Shown: positions 8,991-20,051, counted from the stretch's first letter. The stretch: DNA of 64,000 bases from Acetobacteraceae bacterium (GCA_039613835.1 CP154827.1:1148501-1212500); one strand, 5' to 3'. Numbers and translations are program-made. The notes: generated from the letters alone by a model not told the origin.

Positions 8991-11970
8991 CTATATTTGA
9001 GAAATCGCAAGGCTTCGCGTCAGAATTTCTTCAATACGCGCCTTGAAATCATTCGGGTCGCAATCATTCGTCACGGCAGCGAGCGCCTCTAGACGCACGC
9101 GATGCCAGATTTCCGCATCATAATAAATAGAAACCATTTGCCGGGCGAAGGCACGCGGATCACCCGCTGCTGCGCTGAGAAGCGCGACATCGTTCTTCCA
9201 GCCGACCTGCCGCGCGAGGACGTCCGTCGCGACAATCGGGATGCCGAATGACGCCGCCTCATGCACTTTATAAGGGAGACACCCCCGGCATAACGCGTCG
9301 GTGCCACGAAAACGCGATGACTGTCATAGAGCGCCTTCAGATCCCTGACAGGGCCGACACAGCGCACATGGGGCAATTCCCGCCATGCTTTGATGTCGAG
9401 ATCCGGATCCATATATCCTGCGATCGTCAGGAGGGGCGGGTCATCTATCATAGCATGAAGATGGGGAAACACCTCTTCAATGAGCCATTTGAGACTGTCG
9501 AAATTCGGTGTGTCTTCCGCGTAAAGCGCCCCGACAAAAAGAAAATGATGTCGCTCCTGGAAGGGCCGTTGGGTCGGGTCGGGTTCCAGCGCGTGTCCCA
9601 GGATTGACACATACTCATATCCCGCCTCCCGTACCATTTTGGCCTCATCGGCCGAGACCGCGACAATCTGCTGGCAGAAATGGGAGCTCACCAATTCATC
9701 GCCGATCAATTCCGCCATGGATCCCTTGATTTTAGGGGCACCGAGAATGCGTGCTTTCTCAAAACGCCACGGCGTATCGATCACCTCCGTATCGAGAATG
9801 ACGCGCTTCATGAGGAGATAACGACTATGCTCCGTCACGATCGAAAGCAGACGTGAGAGATTATGTGTCCGGCAGATCCAGAGAATATCGTAATAACCAG
9901 CACACTCTTCAATGAAGGAGGTAAACCGGTCGAGATGCCAATCCGTCAGAAGCTCCACATTATCGGGGAAATCATGGACGAGATCCGCCGGGTCATTCGC
10001 CTTGTCCATCATGGGAAATACGCTGACCTGATACCCAAGGGCACTCATCGCCTGGACGACTTCATTGAAGCGCACATAGCCGGAACCCAGCCGCCGCACG
10101 GGTAGGCGATCCTCAATGACGAGGACGGTCTCCCGCCCCCTTTTCTGCTCACGCCCCAGCACCGCATTGCGGACATGTGGGGCAGTTTGGCGAGTAAAAG
10201 CTGCCGATGTCGATTGAAGAAGACGCGATGGTTGATCTGGATCCAGTCATGGGAGTCGGTTAGGCTGAAGCTTCCGCTCTCCATATGCTCAACCACGACG
10301 GACGGATCATAAACGATCCTTTTACCGGATTTGAGCATGCGAAGGCAGAAATCCGTGTCCTCAAAGTAAGCTGGCGCGAATTTCGGATCAAAACCGCTCA
10401 GCTGTCGTGCATCTTCAGTGCGCACCACCAGAAATGCGGCGGAACAATAATCCACATCGCGGACGAAATTCGCCTCTCCAATGTTCGGATCATCCTGACG
10501 GCGATAACCGTAACTCGCCCCATCGCGCCAGATGATCGACCCGGCCTCCTGAAGGCGCATATGCGACCGGATGATCTTCGCGCCGACAGCACCGATATCG
10601 TCGGAGGATTGCAGTCGACGAAGCGCATTGGCGACGGCATTGGGGAAAAGCTTGACATCATTATTGAGATACAGGCAGAACAGGGATCGGACACGCGGCA
10701 GTGCCTCATTGGCCCCGAGAAGGAAACCGATATTATAAAGGAACCGCATGACGTGCAGACCGTTAACATGGTTCTCAATCTGCCCGGACAGATCGCTTGA
10801 CCCGGAATCCACGGTAATGACCTCAATCGGGCCATCATAATTTGCGCGTAACGATGCCAAAGCCTGCATCGTCAACGCAAATTGATTGCGCATGACAAGA
10901 ATGACCGAGATATCGGGCTCACCTTGGCAGTTGAAATCGAGGCGCCCTCGCAAGGCAATGTCAGCACATTGCTCGGCCTCCTCTAGAAAAAGCATGCGCG
11001 TCTCACGCTCATCAAGCTCGACTGCGGCATGCGTCTCCCCCACCGGGGCGAATTGCGCGTGCATCCATTGTCGGAACGGGTGATCCGCCTCCCGATCCGC
11101 CATCGGGCCGAGTTGCCGGAAGCGCTCTATCCAGGGGCCGAGATCAATTTCCGCATCGGGTCGACGCCCCTCATAGGCGCCATGACGCAGAAAATGCTCA
11201 TACGCGCTGCGGAATATGCCGCCACGGAGAGCAGGCACGACATCAGGGTAAGCCTCCCGATAGGCTGACTCACTGAATTGCGGCAGGGGATCAAAACGCT
11301 CGGGCGTGTCATTTGTCAGATAATGGTGAAGCGCTGATTGAAAGCGCTTTTCTGCAATCGCCTGCGCCACTTCCGGATATTTGGCGAGATACCAGTCAGG
11401 ATCGAAAAACCAGGACAAACGTGGCTCACCCACCGTGCCGATCGTCGGGTTGAGCGCATTGGAGATAGGGATGCCGCCCCGCTTGATCGGAGGAGGTCTG
11501 AGGCTGAAACCAGGCACGCGTGACGAACGGATCAAAAACGGACTGCCCGTCAGCGTAAGCGACACTGTGTTGCTCAGAAAATGCGCATATCCATTAGGAT
11601 ATCCATGTGCCTCCAGCCAGGCATCGTCATATCCCGCATAGCTCCAGCGATATTGCTCTTCAGAAAAAAGCCAGTGGGGAGAGCGAATACGGAACCCTTC
11701 GTGACAATAATGCTCAAACCCGCTGGAGAACACGCCCTCCTTTATGGCCTCTCGCACCTCGGGATATTTTGCGCGATACCAGACCTCATCGAAATGAGGG
11801 TTGAGGAAGAGGCCGGCGGCGGCGCCGACAGCCTCGTGATAAAGACTCAGATCCGTAAAGCCTTGCGCGAGGATCTCCTCACGCAGGTTGGGTTTTTGCT
11901 CAAAATACCAAGCTTCATCAATCTCCGCCCATAGGGGGAGGCGATCTCCGAAAGCGGCGTAATAGCTCAC
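8991..11970 (-). pseudogene. Large modular glycosyltransferase (repeats + GT2 + GT4), two frameshifts
   Basis: One intended protein of about 990 residues. Residues 1-280 hold four to five degenerate units of about 45 residues around WYRAKYPEV and WYLAKYPEV, each followed by a G.F.SA..HYL.. helix. About 350-590 is a GT2 domain (ISVILVMRNQFALTMQALAS, LYLNNDV, YFEDTDFCLRM). About 605-990 is a GT4 domain (TVLVIEDRLPVRRLGSGYVR, HHFLFVGALYAEDTPN, HEAASFGIPIVATDVLA). The frame breaks near 10167, where one extra T in the TT would give SANAVLGREQK, and near 9267, where one extra T in the TTT gives LIKVHEAAS. The start is GTG at 11970, overlapping the stop of the upstream gene (GTGA), so translational coupling is likely. 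It probably acts in polysaccharide assembly; acceptor and sugar are unknown. Confidence 0.75.
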
Positions 11971-14340
11971 CAAGTCCGGCCATCCTGTTTCTCGATCCGC
12001 TGACGGATAGCGCCCTCAAATCGCGTATCATCCTCAGGCGTCAGGCTTCTATATCGCGACTGCACCAACTTGTTTTCCTTCAGCTCAAGCTCAATTCCGA
12101 TCGCTTTAAAGCCGTATGATGTGCCGATCGTATTGACGAGGCAAACGTCGTAAAGACCTGTGAGATCGGAATGATAGCCCGCTTCGAGGTCAATATGCCC
12201 CTGGAAGCCAACCGCTCAGAGGCGCTTCATTAAACACACTCTGCACATCGAGGCGCGGCGCGCGCTGTAACCCGAAGAAAGTCACCTGCGCACCATCACG
12301 TGATATCAAAGCGAGGAACATATCTCCTGCGCGATCAAAGCGACGCATGAAGCCCCACCCGCGCGTGAAAAACTGAGCTACTCGGCAGATTATCTGACCC
12401 ATCGCCTTCCTGCCCGAGCAAGTCCGCAAACGTGTCGATAAAGAAGAGGAATTCGGCCGACTCAAAATACCATTTGCGCTGCATCAGACGATTAAGCTTG
12501 AAACCGCGCAGAACACCGTCTCGCCCTGCCACGCGGTCGAAACTGTTGAGCACGACCTCATTTTCAGGAATTTGATTGCGCGGACCGATCACTTTCGCGC
12601 CTTCAACTTCGATAATGATCGGCGTCAGGAGGAAAGATGCTGCACCATTAACGATATTGACGAGACCAATCCGGAACGCCCCCTCACACCATTTGCCACG
12701 CAGGGCGGCCTTGCCCGAAAAACCGAAACGCAAAGGCGCATTCGGCAGGAAAGCCGTCACATCCCCACGTGCTTACCGTGAGCAGGAAACGAAAACAACC
12801 GTGTCATCATTCTGACTGATCAATGCCGTGTAAATTGCACCGGATGAGTTACAATCGGGCAGGACATACCACCCGCGAATATGGAATTCATCCGCAGGCT
12901 GGAAGGTTTCCAATCCTGAACGCGACAGCACGCGGTGGCAGACATCGTCAATGTAATATTCCGCACCCTGGATACCGACCCAATCCGTTACAGGTTCGGG
13001 CAGTTCAATCATCAGGTCATGCTGGGTCGGCGGGTCAAAAATATGGCATGGGGGCGCCTGGTGCCGACATGATTTATGCGGCAGGATATGCAACTGACCC
13101 GCATCGACCTGTAGCTCCGCCGTACCGAGGGCACGGTGAGGCGCGATGTCGTGATAAAGTGTGCGCATTTTCTCCGCGTAGTCAGAAGCCGTCACCCGCA
13201 ATGCCGGGGTGATGTTCTGCATGATTTCCTTCCGCATATATTCGGAGGAGCGAAGCAGTTCGAGGCGTTCAAGCACGACATCGGGACGACCGATCGGCAC
13301 TTTGAAGCCATTAACGCCGTCCTCAACACGGTCACCCAGCGCGCCAACATCTGTCACAACGGGGATAAGCCCGCTCTGCCATGCTTCCGACAATGAGATG
13401 CAATAGGTCTCCCGCCATATGGAGAGGTTGAGCGCGACATCAGCAACGGTTAGCGCACTGATATCACCCGCATTATAGCGTCCGTAGAATTTAACGTTGT
13501 CACGATTTAAACCATGGACAACCGCCTCATAATCGGGATGGATATACCCGAAAATATGAAACTCAAAATGCTCCGGATGCGCGATTTCCAGCAGGTTGAT
13601 GATGGCGTCCGCGCCTTTGTGCGAAGGAAATTACCGATAATCGCCACGCCAAGAGGTCGTCCCTCAAGCGGCGCGCAGGATTTCGGCGTGACGGGGAACG
13701 TCGTTTCCGGGGAAGGTACGTCGTAAACGCAGCTGCGCTTACCATCCAGAACAGGATAGATCTCATGGGTGAGATTGCGGGAATAATCGGTACCGAAAAG
13801 TATCGCGTCAACACTGCGCAACATCATGCCGACAAAGGCGCGTCGCGTCTGGTCACCACCATAGGCGACATTATCCGTTATTTTATGGATAATGTCAGAG
13901 GCCAGGACAGATCGAACCTGCCCCTCATCGAAGCGGAGATCCTGGTTCAGAAGATTATAGCGGGAGGAAATCAGCCAGAAATCATGCGCTGAGAAGATGA
14001 CGCCCGTGCCGCAGGCCTTCGCGATGATGGGAAGGGAGAGCGCATGATGGCCCAGATGCTGGATATGCACGATATCAATATTGTGACGCCCGATCACCTG
14101 GGAAAAAGCATGTTCCTCCGCAGCATCACACAGGGCATCGGTCTAGCCGATTTCCTCAACATCATGTTGCTCAAATTCCCGGCCATTTGCGGTAGTGAGA
14201 CGACATACCGTACCGCGTCGCAACCAGTAGAAAAATTCGATCTCACGTCCGAGAGAGGCACATAAGGTCTGTTGATAGACCTCGACCCCGCCTCAATCCT
14301 TCTCGAAAATAGTGGAGTGGGTGCGCATCACCACCCGCAT
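11967..14340 (-). pseudogene. GT4 glycosyltransferase with beta-rich C-terminal region, multiply broken
   Basis: Starts at ATG 14340 (MRVVMRTHSTIFEKD), hits an in-frame TGA, then continues in the same frame with GGVEVYQQTLCASLGREIEF, which is a convincing GT4 N-terminus. A second in-frame stop (TAG, 14143-14145) follows VEEIG. Then come IDIVHIQHLGHHALSLP, a frameshift near 13624 (CTTCGC; one more T restores SHKGADAIINLLEIAH) and the GT4 core SEAWQSGLIPVVTDVGALGD. After about residue 400 the chain changes to a beta-rich region with two RGW-type modules (FHIRGWYVLPDCNSSG and TRGWGFMRRFDRAGDMFLA) and further breaks near 12780, 12400 and 12206. It ends IEKQDGRTW at 11967, overlapping the next start. 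The upstream CgeB-like reading frame runs straight into this one, so the two may once have been a single polypeptide. Confidence 0.65.
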
Positions 14341-15334
14341 TTTGCCACGTCGCGAGGTGATTTCCGTCGGCGTCACATGACGTTTGAAATTCGCACCCGT
14401 GATGTAAGCGATTTTCTTCAGACGATGCTCATAAAGATGGGCTGAAAGGACGCTCTCCTGCGCTGCCCGGGCGGCACGCTGGCGGCGTGTCTCATTTTCA
14501 AGCAGGTCGTAAACGGCGTTCACCATGCCATGCGCATCCCGCACGACTGAAACACCTTCAACATCCGAGAAATACTGCATGTCCATGGCATCCGGCACCT
14601 CGATCACCTGTGCGGTGCCGGCGAGGCCAAGCTCATAGAAACGCGACCCTGGCGTTGTGGCCCGGCTGACATCACCATGGCTGGCATAGTCACGGAACAT
14701 TGTCAGAGTCACTGCACTCGCATTGGCGAAATCGATGAAAGATTCATGACTTACCGGGCGTTGAATGGCCAGAGCCGCAAGGTCGGCGGGCAATGGTGGC
14801 AGATAAGGGTTGCCCGGACAGATCAGCTTCATGTGCGCTTCCGGGAAAGCCGCCACGATCATTTGCAACGTCTTGACCCGGTTGGGCCACATCGTCCCCG
14901 CAAAACAAATGTCATAATCAAGGGCTTTGGCCGATTTATATGGGACGCTCATGAATTGAGGCGCTCGCGGCCAGAGGAAGGTAATGCCCCTTCTCTCGAT
15001 AACTTGCCGCGCAGGACGGATCATTTGTGAAGACATAGTCAAAAATCGCTGCATTATTGACATTGAAGTCAAGCATGAAGGGATCTTCAAATCTCCAGAG
15101 AATAAGCGTCTTAAATGCGGCGCGGACGCGACGGATCAACGGCAGGTTAAGCCTTTGCGCGTCAAGGCAGATCAGCGTGTCATGCTCACCCGAAGCTGCA
15201 ATCTCAGCGAGCGACATGTTGTCCGCCACAACCACATTGCCATGCCCAAAAACCGCCTGAGCGGCGCGCTCGACGCAGAGCGTCAAGTAGGAATTGGGAT
15301 TATGCGTAAAATTCGTGTTGTAGATTACCGTCAT
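14293..15334 (-). pseudogene. CgeB-like glycosyltransferase, frameshifted
   Basis: First gene of the glycosyltransferase block. ATG 15334 gives MTVIYNTNFTHNPNSYLTLC, a hydrophobic/Asn-rich N-terminus, then TLILWRFEDPFMLDFNVNNA and HYLPLAASA. The frame then shifts near 14965 to PQFMSVPYKSAKALDYDICF, AGTMWPNRVKTLQ and the C-terminal GSRFYELGLAGTAQVIEVPD typical of this family, ending in TGA at 14293. It resembles the gene at 7921-8966 in domain plan, not closely in sequence. The reading frame overlaps the first 48 bases of the downstream GT4 gene in the same frame. Only a weak AGG lies before the ATG. TTGGAT (15456-15461) and TAATAA (15435-15440) on the minus strand, 15 bases apart, are a possible but poor promoter. 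Confidence 0.65.
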
Positions 15335-16138
15335 TCATGCCTCACAACCGCATACTGCAATATCCGAACTTCCTGACAAAGTCACGCGAGCCGCTCGACG
15401 CAGTGAAACTCGTCCATCAATTTTCAAAAAGAGTTTATTAACCACATCGGGAAAAATCCAACTCTAAAAATACGTTTTTTAGGTTGGTCTTCGACCCTTC
15501 TTTGGCCCTTATTGGGCGTGCTCCCGATGTCGCGAGAGATGAATCATCTCACAGGCCAGCGTATGCGCCATTTTTCTGTCGTAGAAGTAAACCGGCATGT
15601 GCCGGATGTGAAAAAAAATTCCTCAGCATTGGGCATGGCCATCCAAATTTACTCCAGGAATCGTAAGGCACGGGCAAGACGTCCTATTTTCGTTATTGGC
15701 GCATCCTATAGCGATTCCAGCTATTAAATTTTCTTACGAAGTCATTGTAACGTCTTTTCTTTTCCAAATTATTAAATAAATTTCTTTCTCATTCGCATAA
15801 GCTTTAAGGCCGGGTTCGCGAAATTGTGTTCCAGATCGGAAAAGTGATTCACGCGCCAGCCTATTGCGACATTTGATGACAAGACAGATTTTAAGGTTAA
15901 GAAAGCATGTCCTGAAGTATTCACCCGCGCGCGGTGCCTGATGCTTGAGACGCAAGGTCATGTCGGCTTCAAGTAAAAAACGTCGAGGCGGTGAATCGAG
16001 ATAAGTCTCCGCGTCATGTTCCGCCAGGGACATGGTCGACGAAATATGATGCGCCGCGTGCAGAACCGCCGGCTGGCCCGCACGATCGGCGCAAAAAAGC
16101 CATCTCGAAGAATGGTCTTTCTTTGGATTTTGAGACGC
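15335..16138. other. Gene-poor gap between GT block and rpsA
   Basis: About 800 bases with lower GC and no gene I can support. The upper-strand frame 15512-15727 ends RRPIFVIGAS, which faintly recalls the N-terminal phosphate-binding loop of sulfotransferases but then stops. The minus-strand frame 15734-16033 has no recognisable features. The stretch may be decayed coding sequence from the adjacent polysaccharide block. Its right end holds the probable rpsA terminator. Confidence 0.5.
16093..16118 (-). terminator. Probable rpsA terminator
   Basis: Read on the minus strand, an imperfect stem (AGACCAT / ATGGCT with a bulge) is followed by six T, starting about 20 bases after the rpsA stop. This is the expected place and form for a Rho-independent terminator. 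Confidence 0.5.
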
Positions 16139-17866
16139 TTAGGCCTCTGTGCTCCGGCGACGAATGGCCGCGCCAAGAATGTCGCCCAAAGAGGCACCAC
16201 TATCGGATGAGCCATATTCGTTGATCGCCTGCTTATCCTCCTCGACCTCACGACCGCGGATTGTCAGCGCCAGCTTACGTGCTGCCTTATCGACAGAGAC
16301 AACCTTCGCATCAACTTTTTCACCAACAGCGAAGCGCTCGGGACGTTGCTCAGCCTTGTCACGCGCAAGCTCCGCTCGGCGGATGAAGCCGCTGAGAACG
16401 TCATCGACCTTAACTTCGATCCCGTTGCTCTGGATGGCTGTCACAACGCACGTTACGACGTCACCCTTATGCACGCGGGACAGTGTGTCCGCGGCAGGGT
16501 CATCATGCAACTGCTTGATACCGAGAGAGATACGCTCTTTCTCCGCATCGACATCCAGCACCTTGGCCTGAACGACCTGGCCTTTCTCATATTTCGCCAT
16601 AGCGACCTCGCCGGCCTCATCCCAGGAGAGGTCGGACATGTGCACCATGCCATCAATATCTGCAGACAGCCCGACGAAGAGACCGAACTCCGTAATATTC
16701 CGGATTTCACCCTCAATGACGGACCCGACCTTGTGCTCCTCAGCGAACTGCTCCCACGGATTACGCTGCACCTGCTTCAGGCCGAGGGAGATACGACGCT
16801 TGCTGCTATCCACGTCAAGGACGACGACATCGACTTCCTGAGATGTGGAGACGAGTTTGCCCGGATGGACGTTTTTCTTGGTCCAGGACATTTCAGAAAC
16901 GTGGACGAGACCTTCAACACCCGCTTCCAGCTCAACAAACGCACCGTAATCGGTGATATTGGTGACACGGGCCGTATAACGCGCGCCCGGCGGATATTTA
17001 ATGGCGATATTTTCCCACGGGTCCGCTTCAAGCTGCTTCATGCCGAGGGAAATGCGCTGCGTATCCGAATTGAAACGGATAACCTGCACGCGCACAGGCT
17101 GGCCGATCTGCAGAGCTTCCGCAGGGTGGTTGATGCGCTTCCATGCAATGTCCGTGACATGCAGAAGCCCATCGACGCCGCCAAGATCAACGAAAGCACC
17201 GTAATCCGTGATATTCTTGACGACACCGTCAAGAATCATGCCTTCCTTCAGGCCTTGAATCAGTTCGGAGCGCTGCTCGGCACGGGTTTCTTCCAGCACG
17301 GCACGGCGGGAAACAACGATATTACCGCGTGCACGGTCGATTTTCAGGATCTGGAAGGGCTGGGGCTGACCCATCAGGGGCCCGACATCCCGCACGGGGC
17401 GGATATCGACCTGGCTGCCAGGCAGGAAGGCCATCGCACCACCGAGATCCACAGTGAAGCCGCCTTTGACGCGCCCGTAGATTGTGCCATTGACGCGCTG
17501 ATTATTGGCGAAGGCGCGCTCAAGCGAGGTCCATGCCTCTTCACGGCGGGCTTTCTCACGGGAGAGAACGATCAGACCGTCTCGATCCTCATAACGCTCG
17601 ACATAAAGCTCAATCGCGTCGCCAGGCTTGACATCCGCTGCCACACCTGGGGGGGCGAATTCCTTAAGCGCGACGCGCCCTTCACTTTTCAGACCGACAT
17701 CAACGATGGCGAACTCGTCATTCAGGCGAATGACCTGTCCCGTAACGACGGACCCTTCGAATCCGCTATCTGAGCCGAGAGTTTCTTCAAGGAGAGCGGC
17801 AAAATCCTCATTGCCTTGGGTCTGGGCTTTGTTTTTGCCCGATTCAAGAGTAGTGGCTGAAGCCAT
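16139..17866 (-). CDS. rpsA: 30S ribosomal protein S1
   Basis: S1 binds mRNA leaders on the 30S subunit and is essential for initiation on most messages. The 575 residues comprise six S1 RNA-binding repeats: after an N-terminal lead (MASATTLESGKNKAQTQGNE) the repeats begin near VVTGQVIRLNDEFAIVDVGL, GTIYGRVKGGFTVDLGGAMA, GVVKNITDYGAFVDLGGVDG, ARVTNITDYGAFVELEAGVE, GEIRNITEFGLFVGLSADID and TCVVTAIQSNGIEVKVDDVL. The length and repeat count are those of alphaproteobacterial S1. It lies 179 bases downstream of cmk on the same strand, the classic aroA-cmk-rpsA order. That gap has room for a separate promoter and leader, as S1 is usually autoregulated. The frame is intact. Confidence 0.97.
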   Translation of the reverse strand: MASATTLESGKNKAQTQGNEDFAALLEETLGSDSGFEGSVVTGQVIRLNDEFAIVDVGLKSEGRVALKEFAPPGVAADVKPGDAIELYVERYEDRDGLIVLSREKARREEAWTSLERAFANNQRVNGTIYGRVKGGFTVDLGGAMAFLPGSQVDIRPVRDVGPLMGQPQPFQILKIDRARGNIVVSRRAVLEETRAEQRSELIQGLKEGMILDGVVKNITDYGAFVDLGGVDGLLHVTDIAWKRINHPAEALQIGQPVRVQVIRFNSDTQRISLGMKQLEADPWENIAIKYPPGARYTARVTNITDYGAFVELEAGVEGLVHVSEMSWTKKNVHPGKLVSTSQEVDVVVLDVDSSKRRISLGLKQVQRNPWEQFAEEHKVGSVIEGEIRNITEFGLFVGLSADIDGMVHMSDLSWDEAGEVAMAKYEKGQVVQAKVLDVDAEKERISLGIKQLHDDPAADTLSRVHKGDVVTCVVTAIQSNGIEVKVDDVLSGFIRRAELARDKAEQRPERFAVGEKVDAKVVSVDKAARKLALTIRGREVEEDKQAINEYGSSDSGASLGDILGAAIRRRSTEA

Positions 17867-18045
17867 GTGGTATTAATTCCTGCCCCGGAAATTTATTGCC
17901 AGGACGTTGTTTGCGCAGATCCTGCGACCCACGACGTGCTTATTTTTAAATAAGCCGAGAATGAAAAACCCGCAGTCGGGCGCGGCGCATGCCGTTGGGT
18001 GTTCTGGCCCCTCTGACCCTTCCATGTCAACATAAAAGGCGAAAT

Positions 18046-18693
18046 TCAGCGGTTTTCCGCCGCAATCTTTGGATGGTGGACCACGATGTCCAGAGCGCGC
18101 GCCAGAACCTGATCCGGCGTTAGACCATCCGTTTCAATCAGGATCGCATCCTCAGCCCGCCGTAAAGGCGAGACGCCGCGCGCGGAGTCGATATGGTCGC
18201 GCGCTTCAATTTTCGCTTCCAACTGGCTAATATCAGCCGCACTCGGGTCATGATCATGATATTGTTGATAACGGCGCACGGCGCGCGCATGCGCTGAGGC
18301 AGTCACGAATAATTTTATATCCGCATCGGGGAAAACAGCCGTGCCTATATCCCGCCCATCCATGACAGCCCCATGTGCGGCGGCAAAGTCCCTCTGGCGT
18401 TGCAGCAACGCGGCACGCACGGCAGGTTGCGCCGCCACGAGGCTCGCTGCACGATCCACCTCCGGCAGACGCAGATCAGTGCGCTCGAGGTCGGATGGCT
18501 GAAGGCGGGCCGCGATATCGCTGGCATCGTCACCCGCACAATCCCGCCCTTCCATCAGCATCAGACGCCCGATCGCCCGGTAGAGAAGCCCGGTATCAAG
18601 ATGCGGCAGGCCAAGATTCTGCGCCAGCGCCACGGCCAAAGTGCCCTTCCCTGCGGCAGCGGGCCCATCAATGGCGATGATAATGGCTTTCAA
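18046..18693 (-). CDS. cmk: Cytidylate kinase
   Basis: Phosphorylates CMP/dCMP to the diphosphates using ATP. The start is TTG at 18693 (MKAIIIAIDGPAAAGKGT); the P-loop GPAAAGKGT covers residues 10-18, so little room exists for a later start. The CMP-binding part (DTGLLYRAIG, MDGRDIGTAVFPDAD) and the lid (RRYQQYHDHD) are present; 215 residues is normal. The TTG overlaps the aroA stop (TTGA), implying coupling to aroA. The stretch IDSARGVSPLRRAEDAILIE is the usual C-terminal signature (D.S..R..SPL..A.DA..ID). The frame is intact. Confidence 0.95.
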   Translation of the reverse strand: MKAIIIAIDGPAAAGKGTLAVALAQNLGLPHLDTGLLYRAIGRLMLMEGRDCAGDDASDIAARLQPSDLERTDLRLPEVDRAASLVAAQPAVRAALLQRQRDFAAAHGAVMDGRDIGTAVFPDADIKLFVTASAHARAVRRYQQYHDHDPSAADISQLEAKIEARDHIDSARGVSPLRRAEDAILIETDGLTPDQVLARALDIVVHHPKIAAENR

Positions 18694-20051
18694 AGTCCGG
18701 CACCCAACGCGTTCATGAGATGAATGAATCCGGGGAAGCTCGTATTGATGAAGCCTGTATCATCGACGTCAATCGGATTGGGCGCGGCGAGGCCGAAAAT
18801 AATGGCACTCATCGCGAGACGATGATCCATCAACGTCTCCACCCGCCCGCCACCGAGGCCGTTACCGTCCGGACGCCCTTCAATGACAAGGTCATCGCCA
18901 TCAATGTGCGCGGTGACGTGGTTCGCCTTCAACAGGGCAAGCGTGGCATTAAGGCGATCACTCTCCTTGACGCGCAATTCACCCAATCCCCGCAGGCGGG
19001 ACGTACCCTCGGCAAGAGCACAGGCGACGGAAAGAATGGGATATTCATCAATCATGGATGGCGCCCGCATTGCAGGCACGTCGACCGCCTTGAGGGTGGA
19101 GGCATTGACCCGCAAATCGCCGACGCGCTCACCCCCTTCCCTGCGGACATCCTCAATCGTGAGTTGCGCGCCCATTTCCTGCAAACTCGTCAAAAGGCCC
19201 GTCCGCAGAGGGTTAAGCCCGACATTCCGGATCAGAAGATCCGAACCCGGAATCAATAAGGCCGCAACAATCGGAAAGGCCGCTGATGAGGGATCACCAG
19301 GGACAATCACATTCTGCGCGTGGAGACGGGCCGGACCCGTCAAACTGATGAGCCGCCCGCCGGATTCCGTTTCCCTGACGGCGACATCGACACCGAAATA
19401 ACGCAGCATATTTTCAGTGTGATCACGCGTTGGGGTCGGTTCATCAACACGGGTTTCACCCTGCGCATTGAGTCCGGCAAGGAGAATGGCGGATTTAACC
19501 TGAGCAGACGCCACGGGCAACCGGTAATGGGTGGGCGTTCCCTGCGCTGTGCCGACCACCGCCATAGGGAGACGCCCCCCTTGCCGCGTCACGAAACACG
19601 CACCGTTTTTCTGGAGCGGGTCCGTGACGCGTTTCATCGGGCGGGCGCGTAGACTGGCATCACCCGTCATGAAACTGTTAAAGGGCTGCGTTGAGAGAAT
19701 CCCCGCCATCAAACGGGCCGCCGTGCCGGAATTGCCCATATCGAGCACATCGTCAGGCTCCCACAAACCTTGTGCGCCATGGCCTTGAACGACCCAGCGC
19801 GCGCCATCCTGTCTGATCTCCACCCCGAGAGCGCGCATGGCGGATGCCGTGCGCAAAACGTCCTCCCCCTCCAGCAATCCTGAAATTTCCGACCGCCCTT
19901 CAGCCATGGCGGCGAGCATCAGAGCGCGGTGACTGATGGATTTATCACCCGGCACCACCACCACGTCGCCGCGCAAAGGGACAGGGGCGCGCTGGACACG
20001 CAGAGGAGCCACTTGGGGAGACATGCAATTATTCTCCGCTTGGTCAGACAT
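18690..20051 (-). CDS. aroA: 3-phosphoshikimate 1-carboxyvinyltransferase (EPSP synthase)
   Basis: Sixth step of the shikimate pathway: joins phosphoenolpyruvate and shikimate-3-phosphate. The frame is open to 20321, but family similarity begins at LRVQRAPVPLRGDVVVVPGD; ATG at 20051 (MSDQAENNCM) or 20024 (MSPQVAPLRV) are the credible starts. I use 20051 (453 residues). Motifs: GDKSISHRALMLAAMAEG, LDMGNSGTAARLMAGIL, RPMKRVTDPL, the loop LNPLRTGLL and RVKESDRLNA. The GDKSISHRAL and AMAEG context is that of the class II-like alphaproteobacterial enzymes. It is the first gene of the aroA-cmk-rpsA set. The gene on its other side (20320) is divergent. Confidence 0.95.
   Translation of the reverse strand: MSDQAENNCMSPQVAPLRVQRAPVPLRGDVVVVPGDKSISHRALMLAAMAEGRSEISGLLEGEDVLRTASAMRALGVEIRQDGARWVVQGHGAQGLWEPDDVLDMGNSGTAARLMAGILSTQPFNSFMTGDASLRARPMKRVTDPLQKNGACFVTRQGGRLPMAVVGTAQGTPTHYRLPVASAQVKSAILLAGLNAQGETRVDEPTPTRDHTENMLRYFGVDVAVRETESGGRLISLTGPARLHAQNVIVPGDPSSAAFPIVAALLIPGSDLLIRNVGLNPLRTGLLTSLQEMGAQLTIEDVRREGGERVGDLRVNASTLKAVDVPAMRAPSMIDEYPILSVACALAEGTSRLRGLGELRVKESDRLNATLALLKANHVTAHIDGDDLVIEGRPDGNGLGGGRVETLMDHRLAMSAIIFGLAAPNPIDVDDTGFINTSFPGFIHLMNALGAGL

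Noticed and set aside
14143..14295. Recoding of TGA/TAG as sense codons in the glycosyltransferase block
   Set aside because: TGA and TAG act as normal stops in conserved genes of the window (for example yqeY-family, truB, ilvA ends), and no selenocysteine-type context is seen; damage or error is simpler.
15512..15727. Sulfotransferase gene
   Set aside because: Only about ten residues (RRPIFVIGAS) recall the family; the frame then stops and no further motif follows in any frame I read.
16346..17773. Long plus-strand open frame (475 codons) opposite rpsA
   Set aside because: It lies fully antisense to the clearly conserved S1 gene; long antisense frames are expected in GC-rich coding DNA, and the translation has no recognisable domain.
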